Made by a program: the position numbers and the translations under genes. From positions 1-64,000 of the forward strand of contig JAQGBZ010000355.1 in NCBI GenBank assembly GCA_034687125.1: 64,000 nucleotides of DNA, given 5' to 3'. Positions 47,052 to 59,200 of the stretch are shown here, in pieces. The notes under the pieces are model-generated. The model saw only the letters and a list, made by a program, of their open reading frames with translations, was not told the origin of the DNA and made no database searches. Source of the stretch: Neelides folsomi. Taxonomy: Eukaryota; Arthropoda; Collembola; Neelipleona; Neelidae. Numbering within the stretch: the stretch's first letter is position 1; every line of letters starts with the position of its first letter.

Positions 47052-48854
47052 TAAGACTTAAACAATCTATGCATTATTCAGAAGATCCGAGCATATACTT
47101 ACATGCATGTATTCATAGAGAGCCAAATCTTCTCAACTCGTGAAATAATCATCTTAAGGAATACATAATAGATTCGACTCGGCAGACCCATGAATTTGGA
47201 TGTTATATTAGTAGATTATCCTTTCAACGAACTCTTCAATGTTTATTAGAGCCTCTTGAGTATCTCGAGGCGCCTGGAATCTTTCAATAATATTCTATTC
47301 GGAGGCTTTCAAACCTCTACAAACCTCATTTATTGTTTTCCATTATTCATAAACCACTTTTGAACTTTTAAAAATACTTTCCTTCAATTGAGAGAGGGAT
47401 AATAGAACATTGGGGATTTGAGGATAAATAAATACCTACATTAACCATACGCATTTATTTCCAGCATATTATGTACTATTCATATTCTCAGTGTTGGTGT
47501 ATGGCCATATAAGGAACTTTAATTAAATGACTACTTAATTACCAATTTGACATGTTACATAGTGAGTATCATGTATCGAGGAACGTGTTATATGCACAGA
47601 CATTACATCCTTTTGTGCATTGTAAATGAATGAGTATCAAGATTGATCTGACGATACTCATATTTTTAATGGATAATTAGAAGGAAAAGGAGCGACCTAA
47701 AAGTCAATTAATTAAGTAGATGTAGAAATTGATTCGGAGTTCCTATTACACTACAACTGCTTTGTTTATGTTTGATTGTGAAGGGTTGCGTGAGGAATCG
47801 AGGTCAGGAAATAAAGCTTAAATTGGGAGGGAATTGTGACATCCAAAAAAGGAGTTTGTTCATGTATTTACTCCTTGAGTGGAGGTCAAAGTCAAAAGGC
47901 TACGTGGGCTCATTCCCTCTCCGTAAACATTAAGAGGGAAAAAAGTCATTGACAAAAACACTCTTTTGTGTCGTAGGGAAAAGATAGGGAAAAGACCCTC
48001 CTGCGGAACCTTTTGTTCTTTTTTCCTCGACTCCGTCGGAAGTAAAAGTTTATTGGGGAGGAACAACTGTTAAATTCGGCACTTCTCACAAACTCCACCA
48101 ATAAGGAATTGTAGACTTCGAGCCTTTTTGCCCGTTCTTTGCCAATTTCACATTTTTTCTATCTCTGACAATAAGACAAGATGTTACAGAAATCTTCCTT
48201 CAATTTCCACTGAAAATAATGTAATCGGACATTACGTTCTTGCTTTACGCATTTATTGAAGGATGCTGTAAAGTTGAACGACGTAAATAAAAGTTTACCC
48301 TACTTCTATCACCATTTGTTTTTCAATGGATTCTATACTCCATCATTACAAGATAGCATTTTAAGTTGATTTATTAATATCAAATACTATTTATTATACA
48401 ATAACGACTCACAAATAATTCTTATGAAATAATTTAAAGTATTGTAATATGTTTTAAAATAAAAATTTTATTGCAATTTTGAAGTTTATAAAAATATAAA
48501 TTTGGATATCATTATTCATATTAAATCCAAATAAACATGTAAATTGTTAAAAAATGATAACACAGTTTTAGACTGACTTATTAAAATTGAAATTTTACAA
48601 AGTAAACAACAATTGACTTCTCTAACCTAAATATAAAAAATTATTTTAGGAGTATTAAAATTGATGTAAAAGATCGATTGTTAATCCTGTGTATAAAATA
48701 TGAACTATTCACTTGTTAATATATATTAATTCCTATCCTAAAAATCACAACAAAAGTTACATTATTAAACAAATCAAAACATCGGTAAGTCAGTCGATTA
48801 AACAATGAATAATAAATTCTATTAGGAATCGAAATTTCATTTATCAATGCAATG
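47052..48854. other. Intergenic, no gene seen
   Basis: About 1.8 kb between the orphan frame and the DET1 stop codon. The right part is AT-rich and should include the DET1 3' UTR. No coding signal. Confidence 0.55.
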
Positions 48855-51210
48855 TTAGAGCGGAAGGAGTGTGTTGGGGTCAAGGCGAAAGTGGAAGTGT
48901 ACGAGATATTCGGCGTTGGCTCTTTGAACGCTAATTCCAAAAGGAGCACTTGGGTGAAAAGTGAAGGCAACGAGGCGACGTCCTGAATGTGAACTTCTTG
49001 CAAGGATTCCAGCATGAATTTGAAACTTGTAAAGTCCCGAATCACGACCATAAAATCTATCGAAAAATAATTCAAAATGGAATTTAAATATACTATTTCG
49101 ACTATTTTCCAACAAAATATTAAATATATTATTAGCTTAAATTATATTTGTTACTTAAAAGTTATAATGTATGATATTTATTTCTTAATCATTATTACCT
49201 TATTGGCATTTCACCACAGGCCTTTGGTCTTTCCATCATTGAAACTCTGTGATCGTCATAAGAAAAAAGTGCTTGGTCAAGGTACGGTGAGGAACTGAAA
49301 CTCTGAGCGCTGATTGGCAATTGGGCTAAAATACGTTTTGTCGCTTCAATCGGTCCACCAAAACGGGCACTCGTGATTGTTTGACGAAATCTCTGGCTGA
49401 TTTGCCTGCAATGGTTAAATATAAAAATTATTATAAATTAAATAAAGAAAAAGTATTTTATTTAAGAGTAGGAATTTATACTATTTACTTTGATATAAAT
49501 TATAAAGTGAATAAAACAAACATGAATTGAATAACGAAATAGTTTTGTTTATAATTTATCGAAATTTACCTTGCAAAAATATTATTAGAAGGCGAAGAAG
49601 TATAACGAGATTCAGGAGTCATAAAATTATTCCTAAAATTATCAGCATAAGCTTCAAACAAATCTACGAGATCCTCGCTCGTATTTTCATAAACGGATAA
49701 AATCTTCGCGTTGGGAATATCATAAATGACAAAGAGACAGTGTTGCGAGTTGGGTTCAGACGACTTGAGCGTGACCACTTCGACCGAAGAATATTTTAAA
49801 AGTAAATGTTCTTCGTCCAACAGTTGCATTTTCCAAATTCTCAAATTCTTCAACTGTTCAAAATACTGATAGAATCGACAAAGCTCATCGGTCATTGGAA
49901 TGAATTCATCTTCATCCTCTTCACTCTCGCTTTCATCTGATTCGCGAATTTCCGACATTTCTTTAAATTCCTTTTTTTCCCTTTTTACATTCCGCTTTTC
50001 CTTTATTGGAATCCCAGTTCGTTTCCTTCCTCTGTTTAACCCATCTTTAAAGAGGTAAACGAGAAGTCGTTGTTTGAGCGAATTAGTAAAAGCTTCTTGG
50101 AAAGGAGGTACGACTGTGAACTCAGGGACTGCAGACTCAACGAGTTCGTCATCTTCGAAACAAAAACGTCCGATTCGCCGAGCTTCTTGTAATGTTCCAT
50201 GGTCGAGGTGAAAAATATGGACGGTTTGATGTTGGACAGAAAGAATAGCCAGGGTCTCGTTGTAAAGGTAAATCCCTTGATTGTGGGATAAAAATATTTT
50301 ATCTACTTTAAAAGAACGGGAGTCGGAGAGGGACCCATGGAGGATGTCAACTACGTGGATTGTATAGTCTTCAAGTGGATATCGATGATTGGGTTCAACT
50401 GATTCGTTGTTTCGATACATCTCGTAAAAGTTTGGATGTGAGAGGTCATCTTGAATGTACGTCGCTGAACCAACTATCATGTAGCGAGAATCTTCAGTAA
50501 AAAGCGAACACTCTCGGTTCAATTGTTCTCCTTGAGGGGCAACGGAGATTCTTGCTTTTAACTTGAAAAAACTGTCAAATATTTGATTTCTTATTCTTAA
50601 ACTTTCGTCCTCTTTTTCTTCACTGCTCAAATGATCGTTGTTATTTGGAGTGAAGGTTGAAGGATACAAAGGAGTGTCGCCCTATTAAAAGCCAAAGAAT
50701 TTATTAGGCGACGCTATTAATTTATATTGGCAAATTAATTAAATTAAATGGAATTATTTCAACGCTAATCCTAAGCTATATTTACATAATTCTATAATTT
50801 ATTTTATTACGCACCTTTCCAGGAGTTGAAGGCTTAAACCATGTAGGAGGCTCTTTTTCATTTTTAAATGAATGAAATAATCGGGTTGCCGCTTGTGGTC
50901 CTTTAAAAGCATAAACTTCAATTGAAATTTGATCTTGAGAAAAGGCAATGAAATGACGTCCGTCAGGAGTAAATTTTCTTAAAAAACACGGAGGTTTCTC
51001 CACATGTGTCACAGTAAAATTAGGAAAAATAGAAAGATACATCGATCTTTCTAAATATCGTTGCATTCCGGGATTTCGCCCTCCCCAAATTTCTCTTCCG
51101 GCTAGTCGCATGACGATGTTTTGTGGACCGATGTCTCTCATTTCGAGTTCAGGGAAGGAATGACCATCGGTCATGGTCCTCTTTTTCCGAAAATATCTTG
51201 GATACTCCAT
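48855..51210 (-). CDS. DET1: DET1 (de-etiolated 1 homologue), ubiquitin-ligase adaptor
   Basis: Four coding exons: 50815-51210, 49570-50681, 49199-49405 and 48855-49056, all in phase, giving 638 aa (human 550). DET1 works with DDB1 and COP1 in a CUL4 ubiquitin ligase that targets factors such as c-Jun in the nucleus. Signature segments are [20 protein letters not shown] near residue 80, [20 protein letters not shown], the stretch [35 protein letters not shown], and [17 protein letters not shown]. The C-terminal region has [21 protein letters not shown] and [20 protein letters not shown]. The extra length is mainly an insertion of about 40 charged residues (lysine-rich then Glu/Asp/Ser-rich) between RLLVYLF and FYQYFEQL, where the human protein has a short linker. 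The N-terminus is also longer than in human. Confidence 0.94.
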
Positions 51211-51945
51211 CTTTAACCATAAAAATATAATTAATTAGAATTTAAACTTATACTAGAGATGATTTTGAAACTCCAATACTATTACAAAATTGCTTCTTGC
51301 GTAAGGAAAATTATACAAAGATTGATACGTTTTGCAATAAGGGAACAGTTGCAATTGAAATGACTACTATTGTAAAAGAAAATAGACATTCAGATTTATA
51401 TAATGAGTTAATATAATTGTTACCTTTAAATTTGTTAATTTAATACCTAATTAAAACGTTTCATTATTTATTTAATCATGATTAATGTAAAATTTTAGGT
51501 CAATTATAGTCACTCCTAATAATTTATTTGAATTTCGGCACTATTTCAGATAGCAGAATATAGTACGATTTCAAAAAGGCAATGTTTAGCATAGCCCCAT
51601 TATTTTCAAATTGATCAATTTTCATACTTTTTCATAGTCCGAATAATAATTTTATTAACGATTCTTGTTCCAATTTGAACATGTTTAAATTGATAATTGC
51701 TCGATTGTAAGGAAAGAAATGCGCTAAGTTGCAAACTGGGCTGGATCCGACATAACTATATATCCAACTATATATCAAGAATTTTGACCTTCTCTTCTCA
51801 TTGCACAGCAAAAATCATATCGCATGCTAATACAACACAGCATTAGCATACACCTGTCTATTTTATAATCCCATTCACAAACAAAACATCTTTCCTAGAA
51901 TCAAAACTTTAAATATAATTCAATATTTCCAATTTTGGTTTGGTC
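51211..51945. promoter_or_regulatory. Shared upstream region of DET1 and PEBP
   Basis: The two genes start head-to-head 735 bp apart, so both the DET1 promoter and that of the upstream PEBP first exon should lie here. No TATA box is obvious near the DET1 start. No other coding signal. Confidence 0.45.
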
Positions 51946-53533
51946 ATGTTCAGAGGGATAATAGCGAGAATTGTTTCAGAGCAAAATCAAAAGTTAGCCC
52001 TGTCTTCGTACATTCACAATAGGAGCGGTGTTCGGCTCATCAGGACTTTCGCTGGCATTCAAGAACGAGATCATCTTCAGCCTTCGCTATCTCTCTTAAG
52101 AAGAAATCTTCTCAAGAGTACACCTTTTGTAAGTATCTAAACAATAAGGTCAATAATCTTAAAAGCATTGTTTAGTATTTTACCAGCTGATAACGAACAA
52201 GTGAAACGGCTTGTTTGTTTGAAAGACATCAAATTTTCTCTTTCTATTATGAGACAAAATTAATTATTCTATTGCAATTCCCTATTTGCCTTCAAGTGAC
52301 CATATTGCATTAACAACATACTACAAGTGTTGGTTATATATTATCATCGTTAACCCAATAGTCTACCTTACTTCCTTAATGAGTTTATAAAGAGGCAATT
52401 TGGAATCACTCAATTATTTAAAAGGATCACACCTGAGTGACTTGATTGAATTATCTGTTCATCATTCCATTCAAAGCTGAAATGACTCACAAAACTTTAA
52501 TTTTCGGTGTTCTTATATTATTAGCTTTCGATGTAAGTTCCTTACTTAAAATAAACATTTAAATTCTAACAATATTTCTTATCTCCCATTAAGGTTTCGG
52601 TGAGAGGGAAATCATCAAAGTCGGCAGTAAGCGAAATGGAGAAAGGCGGTGTCGTGCCAGATGTAATTCCAAAGGCTCCTATAGAACCCCTTGATGTCAA
52701 ATACGCTGGGAATCTTGTAGTGGATTTTGGAAATGTGTTAACTCCAACTCAAGTAAAAGATCCTCCTACAATTACTTGGAATGCTGATGCCAACAAATAT
52801 TATTTGCTCTGCATGACTGGTAAAACAATACAAAATTTTTTTATTTTATAAAATATTTAATATTATACGTTTATAGCGTAAATATAAATATGTATCTTAA
52901 ATAGTGTTTTAAAAACACTATTTAAGATTCCAATATTATAGATTTAAAAAGAGAATTAATCATGTGATGATCCAATAGATCCAGACGCTCCAAGCAGAGC
53001 TGATCCCAAATTTCGCGAATGGCATCATTGGCTCGTTGGGTAATAAAGTTTATATGCCATTATTAATTTCTTAAAATATATAATTGATTGATAAAAGATT
53101 GTGATTATTTACACTTCTCTAAAAGGCTAAAGGTTATAATAGTAATTATCTGATTATTTCAGGAATATTAAAGGCAGTGATATCAAAGGGGGAGAAACTC
53201 TCTCAGAATATGTCGGCTCTGGTAAGAATCACATTAAAATATTAATTATATTTTATATCTTTTGAATTAGATAGACATCATTAAATTATGTTAATTCCAG
53301 GTCCCCCAGAAGGAACGAAACTTCATCGATATGTCTTCTTAATTTACGAGCAACCAGGAAAACTTAACTTTGATGAACCCCGACTTACTAACCGATCTGG
53401 AAACGGTCGCGGAGGATTTTCTATTGCCAGACTTGCTGCAAAATATAATTTGGGTGATCCAATTTATGGGAACTTCTACCAAGCAGAATGGGACGATTAC
53501 GTTCCTTTGCTCTACAAACAGCTCAGCGGATAG
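51946..53533 (+). CDS. Phosphatidylethanolamine-binding protein with two alternative first exons
   Basis: Shared exons are 52594-52819, 52979-53039, 53163-53221 and 53301-53533. Two first exons both end in phase 0 before GTAAGT. Exon 1a (51946-52128) encodes 61 residues rich in Arg and poor in acidic residues early on ([15 protein letters not shown]..., [10 protein letters not shown]), like a mitochondrial presequence. Exon 1b (52482-52532) encodes [17 protein letters not shown], a signal peptide. The products would be 253 and 209 aa. The common body is a full PEBP fold: [14 protein letters not shown], the ligand-site motif [36 protein letters not shown], and [27 protein letters not shown] proteins bind phospholipid headgroups and modulate kinase signalling; several arthropod members are secreted. 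An internal MEKGG start could give a cytosolic form. Exon 1b has its own TATAAA at 52386-52391. Confidence 0.92.
52386..52391 (+). promoter_or_regulatory. TATA box for PEBP exon 1b
   Basis: TATAAA lies 96 bp upstream of the exon 1b ATG and downstream of exon 1a. This suggests that the secreted isoform has its own promoter. Confidence 0.45.
52894..52928. repeat. Perfect 35-nt palindrome in a PEBP intron
   Basis: Arms of 17 bases at 52894-52910 and 52912-52928 are exact reverse complements, separated by a single base. It sits in the 159-nt intron between shared exons 2 and 3, ending 50 bases before the acceptor. A transcript could fold it into a hairpin, or it may be the remnant of a small inverted-repeat transposon. 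Confidence 0.8.
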
Positions 53534-53678
53534 TAAAAGAGTTTTTCACAAAGCTCTACAATTTTGCTCATTTAAGAAAAATTCAAATCTTGTTCTTCCA
53601 TTAGAGCAGTTAAGTATTATTGAGGTAAAAGTTAAAAGTTATTCATAAATATACAGTTGAGAAAATTGTATTAAATAC

Positions 53679-53690
53679 AATAAAAATAAA
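53679..53690 (+). terminator. Tandem poly(A) signals of PEBP
   Basis: Two consecutive AATAAA hexamers (53679-53684 and 53685-53690) lie about 150 nt after the PEBP stop and about 100 nt before the stop of the converging Tubby gene. Confidence 0.6.
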
Positions 53691-53794
53691 ATGATTTGAT
53701 CAAATTGAATTGTTTTTAATGCCAAATTTCATTTTAATCATTCATTACTATAATTTAAATAAAATGCCTAATTGTTCTCATAAATATTTCAAAT

Positions 53795-55769
53795 TCAATC
53801 GCATGCTAGTTTTCTTTCGAAGCTAGCCAATGCCATTCCAAACGCTTGAAGAGGACATAATGGGAAACGGAAATCAAGAGTGAAGTAATTCTGTCCAATT
53901 CTCCCAGATTGTAAAATCAAGTATTCGCCTATAATCATAATTTGCTTTAAAATTAATAAGTTTGTTCATATTTATATATTTATGTAATTTTTTAATATTT
54001 AATGTCTTTTTACTATCATTGGAATCAATGATTTGGAAGTTTTTAACTGATGGTTGAGTTGCTCTTCCATGAAAATTAAGAACATAAGTTTGAGAGCTTT
54101 CAACCCAAAGCGGATCTTTGTTTTGTAATTCGATCACACCTTTATTCTTCATATTTCCCATTTTTCTAGTCCCTTTATTGTAAATAATAAATCATACAAA
54201 TATAAAACGATATCGAACAGAATGATTAAAATAATATATTTTCCAAATTACTTGAAATGGATTCTGAAGGAGTTGATGGTTTAAAATCCAAACGCATTGA
54301 CTCATTTATCATTGCTGGAATGTAGAATTTCATTTTCCTTGGCCCTTTGAGCCCAAGAACGTTCTGATTCTGATTTTCATTCAAAATAACATAATTGATT
54401 AGATTACATTAAAAAATACGTAAATGTGTAAGTTAATTCTCCGGTGTAACATTTAATTAATTCTTATAAGTTTTACATAAGAAATGAGCCCAAATTCTTT
54501 TCTTAATGGAAACTTTTCTTTCTCAGAATCCACATCCGTTGTTTTTTGAATAGTTTGTGAATAGGAGTCAATAAGCTCTTTTGAAATCTTAGATTCCACT
54601 GAATCTCCATCATTGTAAATGAAAAACTTTGTTCCGAAAAAGTTAGATCTGATTTTCCCCACGTAGTTTGCACTCGATCTATGCAAGTCTCCAGACTCGA
54701 GTGTTATAACGTAATTCCCCGTTTTCGACTTTTTCCTTTTTCTTGCAGCCATGATTAAAGTCTTTTTCAAAGGAAACCAAAAATCCAATAAATAATAAGA
54801 TCTAAAAGTGGGCAAATAGTTAAACTCTTCTTCTAACCTTTTTCTCTTCGGATCTTTCAAGATAAAGCACGTAAGTGCAATAAGGGCTAATTTTTGTCCT
54901 TCTCCTCACGATTAAACACTTCATCTGAATTCCAATTGGAACTGGCTGATAGGCAAAATCCTTACGTCTTTTGTAATATTCATTTGGCAGAAATCTGTAC
55001 TGTGCTTCACCCGTTTCATCCACTATAAACTTTTTTTTAAAAATAATACATTTTAATATAATTAATTCAAGCTGGGAAACTCTATAGTTGAAAATGTTAA
55101 TTTACGCTATGAGTTTGAATTTCAATAAATTGTTACTTTATAGAAAGGGTTTTTAGCGGGGCGTTCGTTGAAAGCAGCATGAGCCAATTTTGGATCATAT
55201 TTGAGGGCGATATCTGGAAGCCTGAAATTTAGCAAGATTTTATTCCTTTCTTGAGATTGAGATCCTTCTGGAGGTAAATCTGTATTGTATTTCCTCGATG
55301 GTCCATCTGCATCGTCATCTTGAAAATTATTCTCATAATCCGAGTCCGAATCCGACGAATCGTCCGAATTCGCGTTATTTGTTCTATTGGATCGGTGGAG
55401 GGAAGTGGTGGAGGTGACTGGATCCGCTGCTTCGTCAGTCGAACAACCTTCGTCTTCACTTTCTGAGAGGTTTACTTTGTTAACGGGGAAAAGGTCCCTT
55501 GATGATCCCGAAGAAGTCGACTCCGACTCTGAGAACTCGTCAGTGTCCGAATCAAATTGAAGGGGTGATGGAGGTGAAGCGACTTGAATGATCTTCGGTT
55601 GAACGATGACCAACTTTTCCAACTCGAACTCATTTCCTTCCAACTTTAAGTTTCCGTCTCCCCAGCCATCTTCAAGTCGTTTGTCATACACGGTTGAACA
55701 AAAGCCATTGGATGAGATTCTCAAATGATGAGTTTTACTCCCATCGCTTGATCCACTATCCCGTGGCAT
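53795..55769 (-). CDS. ktub: Tubby/TULP family protein (king tubby-like)
   Basis: Six coding exons: 55137-55769, 54838-55029, 54477-54761, 54252-54369, 54014-54172 and 53795-53928, giving 506 aa. The N-terminal 210 residues are acidic and Ser-rich, probably disordered. The C-terminal tubby domain starts near residue 240. It shows [34 protein letters not shown] with the basic phosphoinositide-binding residues, [34 protein letters not shown], and the two signature ends [19 protein letters not shown] and [20 protein letters not shown] followed by ACD. TULPs bind PI(4,5)P2 and carry membrane cargo into cilia; the insect member also acts in rhodopsin traffic. Exon joins rely on two plain acceptors (AAAAAAAAG before 55029 and GAAAAAG before 54761), which are poor by consensus but keep the frame and the conserved sequence. 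The gene ends 262 bp from PEBP, tail-to-tail. Confidence 0.9.
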
Positions 55770-56283
55770 TTGATATTAATAATTGGGAATTATTTGTCAA
55801 ATCATTAAACTTGGATTATTGTATTTTTTGATATTATGGTTTATTTTATTCTCTTTACAAGGATCGAAATATTAAATAAGGCCGAATGCTTAACAATAAA
55901 TGATTTCTATAGTAAATGGCTTAAATCAGATGAATGAAATCCATGACCATATTGTTAGCATCAACACTTATCCTGCTGCTTGCTACTGTTTAAATCTAAA
56001 TTGGATGATTTAAATTTTAATAGAATGAAACTTGATGAAATGAAATACAACGATTTCAATCACATGAACCAGTTTATTAGCAATCTTTTTTATTTTGATT
56101 AAATAATTTTTCCACTTTATATAAATTTGAATTACAAAACGACATAATAGAATATGTTTGTATTTTTTATAATATATAGATACTTTTAATTTTTATAAAT
56201 GTTGTATGGCACGATTCAAACATTATTTCTAAAATATTAATAATTCATTTCACTTATGCATAAATCTTGGAGACATATCACGA
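55770..56283. other. Short intergenic gap between PPP4R1 and Tubby
   Basis: About 0.5 kb between the PPP4R1 stop and the Tubby start, both read leftwards. It must hold the PPP4R1 3' UTR and the Tubby promoter. AT-rich, no coding signal. Confidence 0.6.
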
Positions 56284-59200
56284 TCATTCATCATTGGATT
56301 GAGACGATAGGCTGAAATACCTCACGTCCCTATCTGTATCACATTGAAGCTTCTTAATTGTATTTGTCACCATTTCTGTGTGCGGGTTCGAAGCGTCTAT
56401 GAAGTAATCTGTAATAAAGAGATAAAATAAATAAAATAATTCACTTTAATGGTAATATGATCAATAGAATATCAATAGCTTAAAAAATATTATGTTCACA
56501 TACCAAGTTTGAGAAGATGTTCCGTCAGTGTCTTTGCGACAATAATTCTAACATTTGGCACACTATCCTCACTAAGTTCAATGAGGTGTGGGAGAATTTC
56601 TTGAGCAAATTGTTCTGGACGGAGAGCGTTGTTTTCAAGGAGGAGGGTAGCAAGGGAAGCGAAAGCTTGCCTCCGAACCCATTGCTCCGATTGACAGAGA
56701 GTTTTGATGAGTTGAACAAGGAAGTTATTCACAAGGCCAGGATCCCCATCCCCTCCGGACATCCTCTGCTCGTTCAACCGGACAATTATCTTGGTCGCCT
56801 GATTAAACAGAAATTAGATTCCTCAATTCGACTCCATTACTCCATCATCATTGTTGACCGAGTCCGGAGCATAAATAAATAAAGGATTGCAAAATGGAGA
56901 GAGAGAGAGAGAGCTTACTAGAAGAAGAGCTTCGGCCCGTATGGCCGCCACTCGATCTACGATGAGGTCGATGGCAAGGGGGCACAATTGCAGTGATACT
57001 TCTTCAACCTCGTACATCTCGGTAAGCTCCTCCATTTGCTGAGCCAACTCGAGCCGAAACCTCCAATTCCTCTTGTTGTCCGTTTCCTGGAAGCTTCGGA
57101 GTGTCTCCAGGCATTTCCTTCGCTCCTCACTCCCAAGAATCTACTCAAAGTAAATACAAATTCTTTCTCAAAACACTCAACTTTATTCGACTCCCCTCTT
57201 TCCATCAATCTTATTTCGGAAGGATGTGTTAGTTCATGTAACCCAACAGTTCCCCAAACACCCGAATCATGCCTCAATCTTTTAGATTAGATGAAAATTT
57301 CATAAAATGCCTTTCGCCCAGTTATTTATCAAATGCGTAACATCGGAGGATTTATCTCTACATTTTTATAAAAATTATTTAGTAGAGAAAGAAAGGGAAA
57401 AGACGGTTTTCTTTATATAAATACAGTATATCCATTTATGTATCCTATACATTCTAGCAATATCAATTGTCTATACGCCTTCTCTATTCTTCTATTTTTA
57501 AAAGATATAGGCAACCAAACGAATGAATGAACTTTGATCTTTTTAAAATGTTAGGAACATACCTTGATGAAATTCGCAAGATTTTTCAGTATTCCCATTC
57601 GAACCTCGTCAAGGTCTTTGATAAGTGCATTGAAGTACGGGACCAAATCTCTCTCAGAAAGTTCCGGCCCAATAACTTTCGCTAATTCATGAAGACTCGA
57701 CGCAAGAGTATATCTGACCTTCCACTATAGCCAAAAAATAAAAATAAAAAAGTTAAATGATGAATGGATCCGTTCGTGACAAATGGTGTGAAGAAAATAA
57801 AATGGTGCCACACCTGCATATTACAAGCAAGACTCTCATAGCAATCTCGAACAATTGACCAGTTTTGTGGTCCTAGAGTGACGACGACGGCCGGAAGGTT
57901 GTAAACACAAAAAGCCGCCATTTCTGAGTACGGCCCTTGATCAAGTTGAGCATCGCTCATTTTCACAAAGTGATCGAGGAGAGCATGAGGAACGATCTCT
58001 TGTTGTTCTGTTGTCACTGACTTGGGCAGATCTTCAAGCAGTCGACCTTTTGTTCCCCTCTCTTCAAAAGGAAAAGGAAGATCAATAAACGCGTCCATAT
58101 CTCTAACTATGCTTTCTCTTACCCCAGAGTCGATAGTCGTCTCCGTAATTGAGTGGGCTGCTATACTGCTCGTCAGAGTCGTCGTCGTACGGGTCCAGCC
58201 CCTTCTGTTTATCAAGCCCCAACGATGCTACGAACAGGTTCATGTATGTACGGTGAACGTCTAAAAGGAATTCAAATAATCGTTACGCCTTTTCCTTACA
58301 AACTCACTAAATAAAATGAGATAAAACATTGTAGTGAAAACCATCTTTCACTACCCTCATAGGATACACAATATTTTAACTATCGCATGAAATTCCCTAA
58401 ACATATTCGCAATTGAACGACACAAGACACGAGTGTGCGTTTGTGCAAAACTTAACTTATTATGTGAAGTAGTTGGAAAATTTAATTCAATGATGAAATG
58501 TTATAAAGCGCTTAAACGTGACTAATTAACTAGCCAATTACTAATTAGCATAAGTGAGTTGCTAGTACATGCCCTAGCTATAGAATATATAAGTTTATAA
58601 CATGTCAATTAACTTTCAAATGAAGCTAGACATTTTTACAAAGAGGAAAAATTTAATCATTTAACTCTCTATCTCCATTCCATAATGGATCCAATCTTAG
58701 TCAACTTCAATACATAACATAGTTAGTAGTTATCAGTCTTATTACTTGCTAATTACATTTGAAGAACAAGTGTATAGTCTGTCTGTCTGAGAGTTATTTT
58801 TAAATCTTTAGTTAGGTATGCAAAGTATGCATCTGTTTAGAAAGACCAACGTCATTGAATATTGTATTCAGTAAGATATCAATGATTGCTCACTAACAAT
58901 GCCAGAAGCCCCTCTCTCCCAGGCTGTTAATCCATCCTAATTGAGCTCAAAGAAAAAAAGTGAAATAAAAGAAAGATGAACCTTTCATGGGCTCTCGTAA
59001 ATGAGAAGGAATGCATTAAGAAAGTGGATGGTCTTCAATGAGCCAAGATTCCTATCCTTATATCTCTTCCACTTTACGGCCTTCAAGAACCCCGCCAATT
59101 ACGAGAAAAATCCAAAGAGAAATGAAGACCAAAGGCGGAGAGATGGAGAAAGAGATGGATCAAAGAAACTCCCACGGCACTTCTTCTCAAAAGATCCCCT

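Noticed and set aside
56896-56913. (GA)n microsatellite beside a PPP4R1 donor
   Set aside because: An ordinary dinucleotide repeat within a 120-nt intron; the donor GTAAGC is intact, so nothing special is implied.
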